Counted from the stretch's first letter, positions 30,694 through 38,040 are shown. The stretch: DNA of 38,093 nt from Paucilactobacillus wasatchensis (GCF_000876205.1 NZ_AWTT01000016.1:1-38093); one strand, 5' to 3'. Notes: a model not told the origin generated them from the sequence alone. Numbers and translations: made by a program.

Positions 30694-32232
30694 TTACTTA
30701 TGACTGTGTTTACGTTGGAATGCGGCGATATTAGCATATTCCGTTTGTAATTGGCGACTCAACCGAATGTAGATCGGAACTAATTCACGGTAAACTTCAT
30801 AGTTGTCCGGGTTTGGTTGGTAAGTGTTCGTTTCGCCGATAAAGTTTTGGATGGCTGATAAATCATCGACAACGCCAAGACTCTTCATGCCCATTACGAC
30901 AGCGGCTAATGCGCCACTTTCAAATGATTTTGGAATGGTAACGGGACTTTCAAAGATGTCTGCTAACATTTGACGCCATAGTTCAGAACGAGCAAAGCCA
31001 CCAGTAGCCATAATTTCTTTTGGTTTACCAACAACTTCTTCTAGTGCCAGCATAACAGTATAGAGATTATAAACAATTCCTTCTAGTGCTGCACGAACCA
31101 TGTGAGCTCGAGTATGGTTACGAGTTAAGCCAAAGAATGAGCCCCGGGCATTTGCGTCCCAAATTGGAGCTCGTTCGCCACCGAGGAAGGGATGGAAGAT
31201 TAACCCGTCGGAACCGGCTGGAACTTCCTTAGCAATTTGAGTTAGTAAGTCGTAGGAATCCATGTTCATCATATCGGCAGTGATTTTCTCAGGAGCAAAT
31301 AGTTGATCACGGACCCAGCGGAAGACGATCCCACCATTATTGACTGGTCCACCGACGACCCACTTGTCTTTAGTGAGAGCGTAACAAAAGACACGACCCT
31401 TGGGATCAATGGTGGGCTTATCTGTGACCACACGAACGGCGCCAGAAGTGCCAATTGTAACGGCTACAACACCAGGTTCAATGGCATTAACACCTAGATT
31501 AGAGAGCGTTCCATCTGAGGCACCCATAATAAATGGGGTATCCGCAGGAATCCCGATTACTTTGGCATATTCATCACGCATACCAGTAACTTGAGCCATT
31601 GGATCAACTAATTCAGGTAGTTGTTCACGCCGTACTCCGGTAATTTCCAGTGCTTGTTGGTCCCAATCAAGGTTGAAAATGTTGAACAACCCGGTAGCTG
31701 AAGCAATTGAATATTCTTCTTTTAAAACACCGAATAAGCGCCAGAAAATATATTCCTTAATACCAACCCAATAGGCAGCATTATCGTAGATATCTTTGTG
31801 TGCATCTTTGAGCCACAATAATTTGTATAGTGGTGACATCGGGTGGGTCGGGGTCCCTGTCTTTTTATACAATTCAAAACCGATGCCATTTTCTTTGTAT
31901 TCCTTGGCATATTTAGCAGCGCGGTTATCCGCCCAGGTAATAACACGCGTAATTGGTTTGTGATTGCGATCTAACCCGATTAGGCTGTGCATCGCAGCAG
32001 AAAAAGAAACACCACGTAACGTGCCGGTAGTTAAATCAGCTTTACGTAACACCTCAGTAAGGGCATCGACAACTGCATCAAAGATTTCATTAGGATCTTC
32101 TTCAGCCATGTCAGGTTGGTCCTGATAAAGTGGATATAGTTTGTTAGCATAACCAAGCACGTTACATTGCATATCGTACAAAACTGCTTTCGTACTGGTG
32201 GTTCCTAAATCCACACCGATCATGTAATCCAT
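30694..32232 (-). CDS. gntK: Gluconokinase (FGGY carbohydrate kinase)
   Basis: It phosphorylates gluconate to 6-phosphogluconate for the pentose-phosphate or phosphoketolase route. The 512-residue FGGY kinase has the first phosphate loop GVDLGTTSTKAV (about 6-17), the mid-protein GASDGTLSNLGVNAIEPG, and the adenosine motif MATGGFARSELWRQMLAD (about 410-427). Gluconokinase rather than xylulokinase or glycerol kinase is favoured by the linked gntP and RpiR-type regulator. The start ATG has AAAGGA about 11 nt upstream, a longer spacing than usual. Transcribed from an overlapping divergent promoter region. Confidence 0.92.
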   Translation of the reverse strand: MDYMIGVDLGTTSTKAVLYDMQCNVLGYANKLYPLYQDQPDMAEEDPNEIFDAVVDALTEVLRKADLTTGTLRGVSFSAAMHSLIGLDRNHKPITRVITWADNRAAKYAKEYKENGIGFELYKKTGTPTHPMSPLYKLLWLKDAHKDIYDNAAYWVGIKEYIFWRLFGVLKEEYSIASATGLFNIFNLDWDQQALEITGVRREQLPELVDPMAQVTGMRDEYAKVIGIPADTPFIMGASDGTLSNLGVNAIEPGVVAVTIGTSGAVRVVTDKPTIDPKGRVFCYALTKDKWVVGGPVNNGGIVFRWVRDQLFAPEKITADMMNMDSYDLLTQIAKEVPAGSDGLIFHPFLGGERAPIWDANARGSFFGLTRNHTRAHMVRAALEGIVYNLYTVMLALEEVVGKPKEIMATGGFARSELWRQMLADIFESPVTIPKSFESGALAAVVMGMKSLGVVDDLSAIQNFIGETNTYQPNPDNYEVYRELVPIYIRLSRQLQTEYANIAAFQRKHSHK

Positions 32233-32337
32233 TGAGTAAACCGTCCTTTCAAAAACAGAGTGTAAATTCAGCTATGATGAGTAGCAAGCTCGAATTTGCA
32301 CGGGTTCAATTAATCCTTTAAAATGACAACGACCTTC

Positions 32338-32366
32338 ATTATATGAAAAACGCTTTCACAATTCAA
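32338..32366 (-). promoter_or_regulatory. Promoter of gntK-gntP
   Basis: On the minus strand TTGAAT (32366-32361), 17-bp spacer, perfect TATAAT (32343-32338). The spacer is almost entirely filled by an inverted repeat. Confidence 0.65.
32344..32358. promoter_or_regulatory. Shared operator candidate, TGAAA-N5-TTTCA
   Basis: TGAAAAACGCTTTCA is an inverted repeat lying in the spacer of the gntK promoter and touching the -35 of the regulator promoter. It resembles a cre site but carries one extra base, so it may be the site of the RpiR-family regulator, of CcpA, or of both. Confidence 0.55.
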
Positions 32367-32383
32367 GCTATTTGTTGTAAAAT
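32355..32383 (+). promoter_or_regulatory. Promoter of the RpiR-family regulator
   Basis: TTCACA (32355-32360), 17-bp spacer, TAAAAT (32378-32383), one mismatch from consensus in each box. It lies downstream of the first in-frame ATG of the open frame, which supports a later start codon. Confidence 0.65.
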
Positions 32384-32426
32384 ATTTACAAAGAACTCAA
32401 ATAATTTGTGCGGGGGGATGATGGGA

Positions 32427-33263
32427 ATGGTTCAAAATAGTTTGGTAAGTATTAAAGCCTATTATAAAGGTTTTAGTGGGAATGAAAAGAAAATTGCGAC
32501 ATATATATTGAAACACTGTACAGCGGTTCAAGAAATGACAATCATCGATTTAGCCCAGCAATGTCAAACATCAACTGCATCGATTTCAAGATTCGTTAAA
32601 CGGATTGGGTATTTGAGTTATCGCGAATTTTTAATGGAATTGCCAAAACAAACGGGCGGAGATGTTTTCAGCGAGGTAGAGGAAACGGATTCGGCGCCGC
32701 AAATTGCAGCAAAAACTTTTAATGGGGCAATTAACGCATTAAAGGAAACTAAAAATATGTTAGATGATGCCAAAATTAAACAGGCCGCCAAGTTATTGCA
32801 AAATACGCAACGACTGGCGTTTTTTGGACTGGGTGGTTCATCGATTGTAGCATTAGACGGCTTCCATAAATTTTTACGAACTAGTTTAGACTGTGAGTAT
32901 CACCCTGATTTTGATATCCAGTTAATGCAAGCAGTGAAGTTAGCAAAAGAAGATTGCGCAATTGTGGTGTCGCATTCGGGCAAAAATCAAGAAACAATGC
33001 TGGTCGTGAAGGAATTAAAACAACGAGCGGTCCCAATTATAGCAATCACAAGTTTTCCAACCAGTGAGCTAGCACAAACAGCAGATGTAACAATAATATC
33101 AGTGGCAGAAGAGGTAAACATAAGAACGGAAAGTATGTCATCACTAATGGCACAACTAGCGATTATGGATAGTTTATTCATGATGACGGTGGTTAAAAAT
33201 AAAGGAAAAACAGGAGAGATTATTCAGGGAGTTAGGAAGGTGATAGACCAAACAAGAGTGTGA
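32427..33263 (+). CDS. RpiR/MurR-family transcriptional regulator, probable gluconate regulator
   Basis: Sugar-phosphate-responsive DNA-binding protein. The 278 residues give an N-terminal helix-turn-helix (ATYILKHCTAVQEMTIIDLA, about 23-42, with TSTASISRFVKRIGY after it) and a C-terminal SIS domain with LAFFGLGGSSIVALDGFHKF and VSHSGKNQET. The effector is probably 6-phosphogluconate, given the divergent gntK-gntP. I choose the ATG after the run GGGGGGAT (about 8 nt) and downstream of the promoter; in-frame ATGs at 32418 and 32421 are close alternatives. The last codon and the stop (GTG TGA) lie inside the arm of a hairpin repeat, so the C-terminus may have been reset by that element. Confidence 0.85.
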   Translation: MVQNSLVSIKAYYKGFSGNEKKIATYILKHCTAVQEMTIIDLAQQCQTSTASISRFVKRIGYLSYREFLMELPKQTGGDVFSEVEETDSAPQIAAKTFNGAINALKETKNMLDDAKIKQAAKLLQNTQRLAFFGLGGSSIVALDGFHKFLRTSLDCEYHPDFDIQLMQAVKLAKEDCAIVVSHSGKNQETMLVVKELKQRAVPIIAITSFPTSELAQTADVTIISVAEEVNIRTESMSSLMAQLAIMDSLFMMTVVKNKGKTGEIIQGVRKVIDQTRV

Positions 33264-33376
33264 ACACCCACGAATAGATGATGTAAGCTAAGCAGGTAAT
33301 GGCAATTGATAAATTAATTTTTAATTTATTGATTGCCATTACCTGCTTAGCCCTAGACATCTGTGGGTGCTCACAC
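33258..33376 (-). repeat. Folded hairpin element overlapping the regulator's stop codon
   Basis: Again exactly 119 bp, in reverse orientation. Outer arms GTGTGAACACCCAC and GTGGGTGCTCACAC pair. The inner arms share GCTAAGCAGGTAATGGC, then ATTGATAAATTAA, as a long stem around a TTTT-type loop. Motifs: CGAATAG-N4-TGTAAG on the left; CAGATGTCTAGGG when the right arm is read from its end. Confidence 0.9.
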
Positions 33377-33397
33377 GTTTATGCAACAAAAAAGGCA

Positions 33398-33479
33398 ACG
33401 AATCACGATTAATAAATTGTACTTTAATTTATTGATTTTGATTATTGGCTTAGCCCTAGACATCTGTGGGTGCTCACAC
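33398..33479 (-). repeat. Half copy of the hairpin element
   Basis: The last 49 nt or so (from GGCTTAGCCCTAGACATCTG to CTCACAC) and the following GTTTATGCAACAAAAAA tail repeat the right half of the preceding element with a 103-nt period. Its left arm is degenerate. Bases 33480-33591 hold nothing recognised. Apparent reading frames through this region lack support. Confidence 0.75.
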
Positions 33480-33591
33480 GTTTATGCAACAAAAAATGGT
33501 TGCAGAAACACAAGATTAGTAAATAAGATTTTAGTTTCTCGATGGAAGTCTGATTCCCTTATGTCCATCTCTATCATCAACCGCCCAGTTC

Positions 33592-33600
33592 TGGTAAAAT
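33592..33600 (+). promoter_or_regulatory. Extended -10 promoter of the GH25-like gene
   Basis: TGGTAAAAT (TG-N-TAAAAT) lies 31 bp before the start codon. No clear -35. Confidence 0.45.
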
Positions 33601-33630
33601 ATAAGTCGTTATCAAAGGGGAGGACGGTCG

Positions 33631-34407
33631 ATGGCCAAACAAAAAATCAAACCAATTTATGATGATACGTTTCGCCGTAGCGATCGTCATAGGCGTAAAA
33701 AACATCGATGGTTAATTTTAACGATTCTGTGCTTGGTGTTGGTAGTGGGAGGATTGTTAGTGTGGCGCAGTCAACAACAGTCAGCCCTTAATGCGTATGC
33801 GGTCAAGGGTGTTAGTGTGTCGCAGGATGATGGTTACATTGATTTTCACCAATTGCAACAGCAAAAGATAAAATTTGCCTATCTCAAATCAACATCGGGT
33901 TCTAGTTATTTGGATGATAACTTTATTGATAATTATCAACGAATTACAGGGAGTAATTTGCAAATTGGAATTTATCAAGAATTTAGTTTTACTTCTAGTG
34001 CTAAAAGTCAGTTTCAGTACATGGTAAGTCAGGTAAAACAACAGTCTGGCAATTTACCAATTGTAATTCAAGTCACTTATTATGGTAAGTACGCGCAAAC
34101 GCCACCGAACGCTAAAAAGCAAGGCGCTAAACTCGCTGAATTGGCGGAACTATTATCTGAACATTATGGGCAGGGAGTTATTATTTGGGCGACACCAGCA
34201 ATTCAAAAAGATTTGGTCACGCCATATTTGCCTCAGACGAAGCAATGGCTCACGCTGGAGCGGTTGCACCGACAAAATGATAAAGTCTTTTTCATGCAAT
34301 ATACGGGACGTGAAAAATTGGTTGTTGACGGTGTGAAGACGGATCTAAGTCAATCAGTGTATAATGGAAGCTTAAAGGAATGGAACGAACGATTCGGGAC
34401 AGAGTAA
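33631..34407 (+). CDS. GH25 lysozyme-like membrane-anchored protein lacking catalytic acids
   Basis: The 258-residue protein has a basic N-terminus, one membrane segment at about 27-46 acting as a signal anchor, and an outside domain with the GH25 layout: KGVSVSQDDGYIDF (about 59-72), KFAYLKSTSG, LPIVIQVTYYG and FMQYTG. GH25 enzymes need the Asp of a GIDVS-type motif and the Asp and Glu of a DxE motif. Here these positions are Ser62, Gln147 and Thr149. The domain therefore looks inactive as a muramidase and may bind wall polymer instead, or be an enzyme with another mechanism. ATG start after GGGGAGG. It stands alone, with a hairpin array before it. Confidence 0.75.
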   Translation: MAKQKIKPIYDDTFRRSDRHRRKKHRWLILTILCLVLVVGGLLVWRSQQQSALNAYAVKGVSVSQDDGYIDFHQLQQQKIKFAYLKSTSGSSYLDDNFIDNYQRITGSNLQIGIYQEFSFTSSAKSQFQYMVSQVKQQSGNLPIVIQVTYYGKYAQTPPNAKKQGAKLAELAELLSEHYGQGVIIWATPAIQKDLVTPYLPQTKQWLTLERLHRQNDKVFFMQYTGREKLVVDGVKTDLSQSVYNGSLKEWNERFGTE

Positions 34408-34430
34408 TCGTAGGATCTGAAAAATAAGAC

Positions 34431-34467
34431 AAAAAAAGTTGCACCAAGGATTAACTTGCTGCAACTG
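34431..34467 (-). terminator. Terminator of the DUF4828-like gene
   Basis: On the minus strand AGTTGCA and TGCAACT form a stem with a 16-nt loop, followed by seven T. It also lies 3' of the GH25-like gene, but the plus strand lacks a T-run. Confidence 0.7.
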
Positions 34468-34468
34468 C

Positions 34469-34837
34469 TTAGATTTTATTTTCAGGAACGGTTAGTGTAT
34501 ACGTTTGATCATCAGCGTCATCAATGAGTTTAACTGGTCGCTGTTCGTTGGCTTGAATGGTAATATGATAGCCAAACTTGTCAATATAAATCAGTTGCTG
34601 TTCATCAATTAGCTCGACGGTTGTTGGAATAGTATGATTATCAATTGATAATTTTAATTCTGGTGTAATTTCTAAATGATGATTTCGATTTCGTTCGGGG
34701 TCATAATAATTCCACGAACCAGCATAAAAAATGGGGAGTGAAACGGTATGCACATGTTTTGTCCGCCCAAATCCTAGTGTACTGGTTAAGCCAGCCACTA
34801 GTCCTGCACCGAATAATAAGATGTTGTGTCGTTTCAT
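34469..34837 (-). CDS. Small conserved lactobacillar protein, DUF4828-like
   Basis: This 122-residue protein begins with a short hydrophobic segment (NILLFGAGLVAGLTSTLGFG, about 5-24) that may anchor it in the membrane or be a poor signal peptide. A polar domain follows, with GSWNYYDPERNRNHHLEITP at about 40-59. The latter resembles the DUF4828 family found in lactobacilli; I recognise it by memory and am not sure. Function unknown. The start ATG has AAAGGAA upstream. It is divergent from the oxidoreductase gene and shares a regulatory gap with two inverted repeats. Confidence 0.65.
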   Translation of the reverse strand: MKRHNILLFGAGLVAGLTSTLGFGRTKHVHTVSLPIFYAGSWNYYDPERNRNHHLEITPELKLSIDNHTIPTTVELIDEQQLIYIDKFGYHITIQANEQRPVKLIDDADDQTYTLTVPENKI

Positions 34838-34887
34838 TGTAAGATTCCTTTCCCCGATTTGCTTAAATTACTTAACCATTCAAATGA

Positions 34888-34921
34888 TTTCCCAATTTCA
34901 TTATACAATAAAATTGGGAAA
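34888..34921. promoter_or_regulatory. Inverted repeat over the minus-strand -10, possible operator
   Basis: TTTCCCAATTT (34888-34898) and AAATTGGGAAA (34911-34921) are perfect complements, with TATAAT of the minus strand between them (34905-34900). A regulator bound here would cover the promoter of the small minus-strand gene. Confidence 0.5.
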
Positions 34922-34925
34922 TATT

Positions 34926-34945
34926 CTTTTACAGTTATGTAAAAG
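34926..34945. promoter_or_regulatory. Second inverted repeat, CTTTTAC-N6-GTAAAAG
   Basis: A perfect 7-bp inverted repeat just before the -35 of the oxidoreductase promoter. It could be an operator or activator site for the plus-strand genes. Confidence 0.45.
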
Positions 34946-34948
34946 ATG

Positions 34949-34977
34949 TTGATAAACTGATAAAATATAAATATAAA
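34949..34977 (+). promoter_or_regulatory. Promoter of the oxidoreductase-helicase pair
   Basis: TTGATA (34949-34954), 17-bp spacer, TATAAA (34972-34977). The start point must fall next to the GGAGGG site, so the leader is very short. Confidence 0.65.
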
Positions 34978-34996
34978 CTATATTGGAGGGCTAAAC

Positions 34997-35995
34997 ATGC
35001 TTAAACTAGGGATTATCGGCACTAATTGGATTACGGATCAGCTGATTGATGCCGGAAATATTACAAAACAATGGCAATTGACAACAGTTTATTCACGAAC
35101 AGAAGAACACGCACGAGAATACAGCCATAAATTTGATGCCCAAGAGTACTTCACAGATATCGATCAATTTTTCAGTGAAGGTGTGTTTGATGTTGTGTAT
35201 ATTGCTTCCCCCAATAGTTTACATTATCAATATGCGCGGCAAGCGATTGAAAATGACAAACACGTGATCGTTGAAAAGCCCGCGTTTACCAATCCAGATG
35301 AATTTAGTCAAATAGAGGCACTGCTGCAGGCTCACCCGCAGGTTAGGCTGGTAGAGGCAGCACGGCATGTGCACACGCCATTGTTTGCTGCAGTGAAGCA
35401 GCAAACTAGCAACCTGAAACAGATCCAAGGTGCTACCCTAACTTATATGAAGTATTCGTCACGTTACGATCAAGTATTAGCAGGCAAGACGCCTAATGTA
35501 TTTTCATTAGAATTTGCTGGTGGGGCGCTGCAAGATCTCGGTGTTTATCCTGTTTATACGGCATTGGCATTATTTGGCGAACCAAACAGTGTGGTGTATT
35601 TTCCAACGCTGATTGCTACCAACGCTGACGGTAAAGGGGTTGCTATTTTACGCTACGATCAATTTGAAGTGACACTAAACTTTGGAAAAACTACAAATTC
35701 ACATCTAACTTCAGAAGTTTACGGTCTCAAGGATACTCTCGTAATGGATAATCCGGCTGATCTCACTAAAGCAGTTTATTATGATGACCAGCAAGTGGCT
35801 CATCCAATAGAAGCTAATGTGGCCGAAAATTCAATGGTGCCAGAAATGCAGGAATTTGCAGCGTTGTTTGAACAACCAGATGATCAGGCTCAATTGGCCA
35901 AGTACCAGCAATGGTTTGATTTGAGTCGTCAAGTTAATTCGTTATTGTATACATTGCGTCAATCAGCGGGAATAAAATTTCCCACAGACAAGTGA
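34997..35995 (+). CDS. Gfo/Idh/MocA-family NAD(P)-dependent oxidoreductase
   Basis: The 332-residue protein has the N-terminal Rossmann fold (LGIIGTNWITDQLI, with the dinucleotide loop at about 5-12), the VYIASPNSLHYQYARQAI strand-helix, the EKPAF motif with the conserved lysine (about residues 94-98) and GGALQDLGVYPVYTALALFG in the substrate domain. Members oxidise or reduce sugars, inositol or related compounds; substrate cannot be told. ATG start after TGGAGGG. The DEAD-box gene follows after 16 nt, so they are probably one transcript. Confidence 0.88.
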   Translation: MLKLGIIGTNWITDQLIDAGNITKQWQLTTVYSRTEEHAREYSHKFDAQEYFTDIDQFFSEGVFDVVYIASPNSLHYQYARQAIENDKHVIVEKPAFTNPDEFSQIEALLQAHPQVRLVEAARHVHTPLFAAVKQQTSNLKQIQGATLTYMKYSSRYDQVLAGKTPNVFSLEFAGGALQDLGVYPVYTALALFGEPNSVVYFPTLIATNADGKGVAILRYDQFEVTLNFGKTTNSHLTSEVYGLKDTLVMDNPADLTKAVYYDDQQVAHPIEANVAENSMVPEMQEFAALFEQPDDQAQLAKYQQWFDLSRQVNSLLYTLRQSAGIKFPTDK

Positions 35996-36011
35996 TAGGG
36001 TGTGGTATTAA

Positions 36012-37352
36012 ATGATTGATATTTTTGAGCAACATTTTAAGGAACGAGGCTTCAAAGAGCCGACTGCCATTCAAACAGCAGTGTACGATGCACTAGCCGA
36101 CAATAAAACCGTGCTAGGTATTGCGCCAACTGGTTCAGGCAAAACAATTGCATTCACACTCCCCATTTTACCCAAAGTAAAGGGACAACAGGGAACGCAG
36201 GTACTAGTATTATCCCCATCCCAAGAGTTAGCGGTTCAAACTACTAAGGTAATGCGCGAATGGGCCCAGTTACTAAATTTAAAGGTGATGTCATTAACCG
36301 GTGGCGCTAATATGCGTCGCCAAATTGACAAGTTAAAAACCCATCCAGAAATATTGATAGGGACGCCAGGACGGGTGCTGCATTTGTTGCAAACAAAGCA
36401 TCTCAAACTGAATACTTTACAAACTCTGATCATCGATGAAGCTGATGACATGCTGCAAGATGATACTTTAGCTGTAATTGAGGATATTGAGCGTGCTACC
36501 CCAATTACCACTCAACTTGGTTTTTTCTCTGCAACCAAAACAGAAGCACTTGATGGTTTAAGCTATATGTTTGGCCGCGATGTGGTCGAATATGATGTTC
36601 GTAATGAGGATCATTCACAAGGGATCGTTCGCCATGGGCAGATGCAAATTAGTGGCAAGCAGCGTGGCGAGATGTTGCGCCGATTCAGCCATATCAAAGA
36701 TTTTCGTGCATTGGTATTTTTTAACCAAACAAAGACCTTAACGCATGTCGCTAGCCAATTAAAGCATGATCACGTATCTGCAGCGGTATTAGGTGGGCAA
36801 CAGCGCCAAACAGAACGAGAAAAAGCGCTCAGAATGTTTCGTAACCGACAATTAAAATTCTTGCTGACCACAGATGTTGCTGCGCGGGGATTGGATATCG
36901 TTAAATTACCAGCAGTTATTAATTTTGATTTACCCACACAAGCTGTAACATATGTTCATCGAGTTGGTCGTACTGGTCGTCAAGGCGAACCGGGGTTAGT
37001 AATTAACTTTGGAGATGACCATGATTTACGTGATTTGAAAAAGTTACTGGCAGACGAGTCATATGAGTTAAAACCAATTTATTTTGCGCATAATCAGTTA
37101 GTCGATGAGCGGCCACAAAAAGAGGAAAAACAGACTACCGGTCATGTTGAAAATGTGCAGGAAAAGGCACATCGAGTGGTGCGTAAATCACAATTAAGTG
37201 ATGAACACATCACCGTTGGTAAAAGTGTTAGTCGGACGATAGATGTGGCTAAGGACCAACCAACTAAGGCAAAGCGGCATAAGAAGAATCGGCATATCAA
37301 GAATAAGGGAATGCGGTTGAAAAGACGGCATCAAGCTGAAGAGGAACAGTAA
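36012..37352 (+). CDS. DEAD-box RNA helicase (CshB/YfmL-like)
   Basis: ATP-dependent RNA helicase, likely used in ribosome assembly or RNA turnover. The 446 residues hold the Q motif (FKEPTAIQ, 14-21), Walker A APTGSGKT (38-45), GTPGRVL, the DEAD box in LIIDEADDML (about 139-148), SAT, TTDVAARGLDI and HRVGRTGRQG. The last 60-70 residues are strongly basic (KAKRHKKNRHIKNKGMRLKR) and likely bind RNA. Ribosome site is weak (GGTGTGG). Family is certain; the exact orthologue is not. A four-copy hairpin array starts about 50 nt after its stop. Confidence 0.92.
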   Translation: MIDIFEQHFKERGFKEPTAIQTAVYDALADNKTVLGIAPTGSGKTIAFTLPILPKVKGQQGTQVLVLSPSQELAVQTTKVMREWAQLLNLKVMSLTGGANMRRQIDKLKTHPEILIGTPGRVLHLLQTKHLKLNTLQTLIIDEADDMLQDDTLAVIEDIERATPITTQLGFFSATKTEALDGLSYMFGRDVVEYDVRNEDHSQGIVRHGQMQISGKQRGEMLRRFSHIKDFRALVFFNQTKTLTHVASQLKHDHVSAAVLGGQQRQTEREKALRMFRNRQLKFLLTTDVAARGLDIVKLPAVINFDLPTQAVTYVHRVGRTGRQGEPGLVINFGDDHDLRDLKKLLADESYELKPIYFAHNQLVDERPQKEEKQTTGHVENVQEKAHRVVRKSQLSDEHITVGKSVSRTIDVAKDQPTKAKRHKKNRHIKNKGMRLKRRHQAEEEQ

Positions 37353-37405
37353 GCGAACTGAATTGTTTTTTGGTTGTTGTGGGAGGAGCGTGTTCTTATT
37401 TAGAC

Positions 37406-37524
37406 GTGCTCGCATGGCCAGATACCTAGGGCTAAGCCAACAATGCTCATCAATAAATCACAGACCGATTTATTAATCATCATTGTTAGATTAGCCTACG
37501 GTAACTTAGCGGCCATGCTCACAC
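37406..37524 (+). repeat. Folded hairpin element, array copy 1 (type a)
   Basis: It measures 119 bp. Outer arms GTGCTCGCATGGCC and GGCCATGCTCACAC; conserved left motif CAGATACCTAGGG, right arm read from its end CGCTAAGTTACCGTAGG. The inner variable arm is CCAACAATG against CATTGTTAG. Bulge motifs match the family while both stems differ from the 25.8-kb copies. Confidence 0.9.
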
Positions 37525-37537
37525 TTTTACTTTAGAC

Positions 37538-37656
37538 GTGCTCGCTGAGGCAGGTGTTTAGGGCTAAGTCAGTTAAGTCAATTAATCAACCAAAATGCGG
37601 TTTATTAATCGACTTAACTAACTTAGCCTACAACACCTTGGCGCCTCTACTCACAC
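37538..37656 (+). repeat. Folded hairpin element, array copy 2 (type b)
   Basis: Same 119-bp length. Outer arms GTGCTCGCTGAGGC and GCCTCTACTCACAC; left motif CAGGTGTTTAGGG, right arm read from its end CGCCAAGGTGTTGTAGG, so the N4-Y helix is changed on both sides. Inner arms CAGTTAAGTCAATTAAT and ATTAATCGACTTAACTAA pair. A 13-nt linker TTTTACTTTAGAC precedes it. Confidence 0.9.
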
Positions 37657-37669
37657 TTTTACTTTAGAC

Positions 37670-37788
37670 GTGTTCGCGTGGCCAGACACCTAGGGCTAAG
37701 CCAACAATGCTCATCAATAAATCACAGACCGATTTATTAATCATCATTGTTAACTTAGCCTACGGTATCTTAACGGCCACGCTCACAC
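37670..37788 (+). repeat. Folded hairpin element, array copy 3 (type a)
   Basis: Close to copy 1, but with GCGTGGCC on the left and GGCCACGC on the right, where copy 1 has GCATGGCC and GGCCATGC: the two arms changed together. Left motif CAGACACCTAGGG; right arm read from its end CGTTAAGATACCGTAGG. Confidence 0.9.
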
Positions 37789-37801
37789 TTTTACTTTAGA
37801 C

Positions 37802-37920
37802 GTGCTCGCTGAGGCAGGTGTTTAGGGCTAAGTCAGTTAAGTCAATTAATCAACCAAAATGCGGTTTATTAATCGACTTAACTAACTTAGCCTACAACAC
37901 CTTGGCGCCTCTACTCACAC
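37802..37920 (+). repeat. Folded hairpin element, array copy 4 (type b)
   Basis: Identical by eye to copy 2. The array is a duplication of an a+b dimer with a 264-bp period (132 bp per element plus linker). It ends 47 nt before the tRNA gene. With the other three copies it accounts for the 615-nt stretch without a protein gene. Confidence 0.9.
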
Positions 37921-37967
37921 TTTTACTTTACAGTAATTTAAATTAATGAGAGAATGATTTCTGTTAT

Positions 37968-38040
37968 GTTCCTATAGCATAATTGGATCGTGCGTCCGCC
38001 TCCTAAGCGGTTGATCCCGGTTCGAATCCGGGTGGGAACA
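37968..38040 (+). tRNA. tRNA-Arg, anticodon CCT
   Basis: Full cloverleaf of 73 nt: acceptor GTTCCTA pairs with TGGGAAC, D stem GCAT/GTGC, anticodon loop CTCCTAA with CCT at positions 34-36 between CCGC and GCGG, T arm CCCGG-TTCGAAT-CCGGG, discriminator A. No encoded CCA. The outermost anticodon-stem pair is T-T, a small irregularity. It reads AGG codons. A weak TTTACA/GAGAAT pair with 17-bp spacing (37927-37955) may be its promoter. Confidence 0.93.

Noticed and set aside
32343-32426. First in-frame ATG as the regulator start
   Set aside because: It lies inside the promoter and operator region, upstream of the likely transcription start.
33363-33662. A 99-residue open frame before the GH25-like gene
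   Set aside because: It runs through hairpin repeat and its tail, and overlaps the true start of the next gene; no ribosome site and no family likeness.
37406-37920. Regularly spaced repeats read as a CRISPR array
   Set aside because: Units are 119-bp palindromes with a constant 13-nt linker and no unique spacers; no cas genes.
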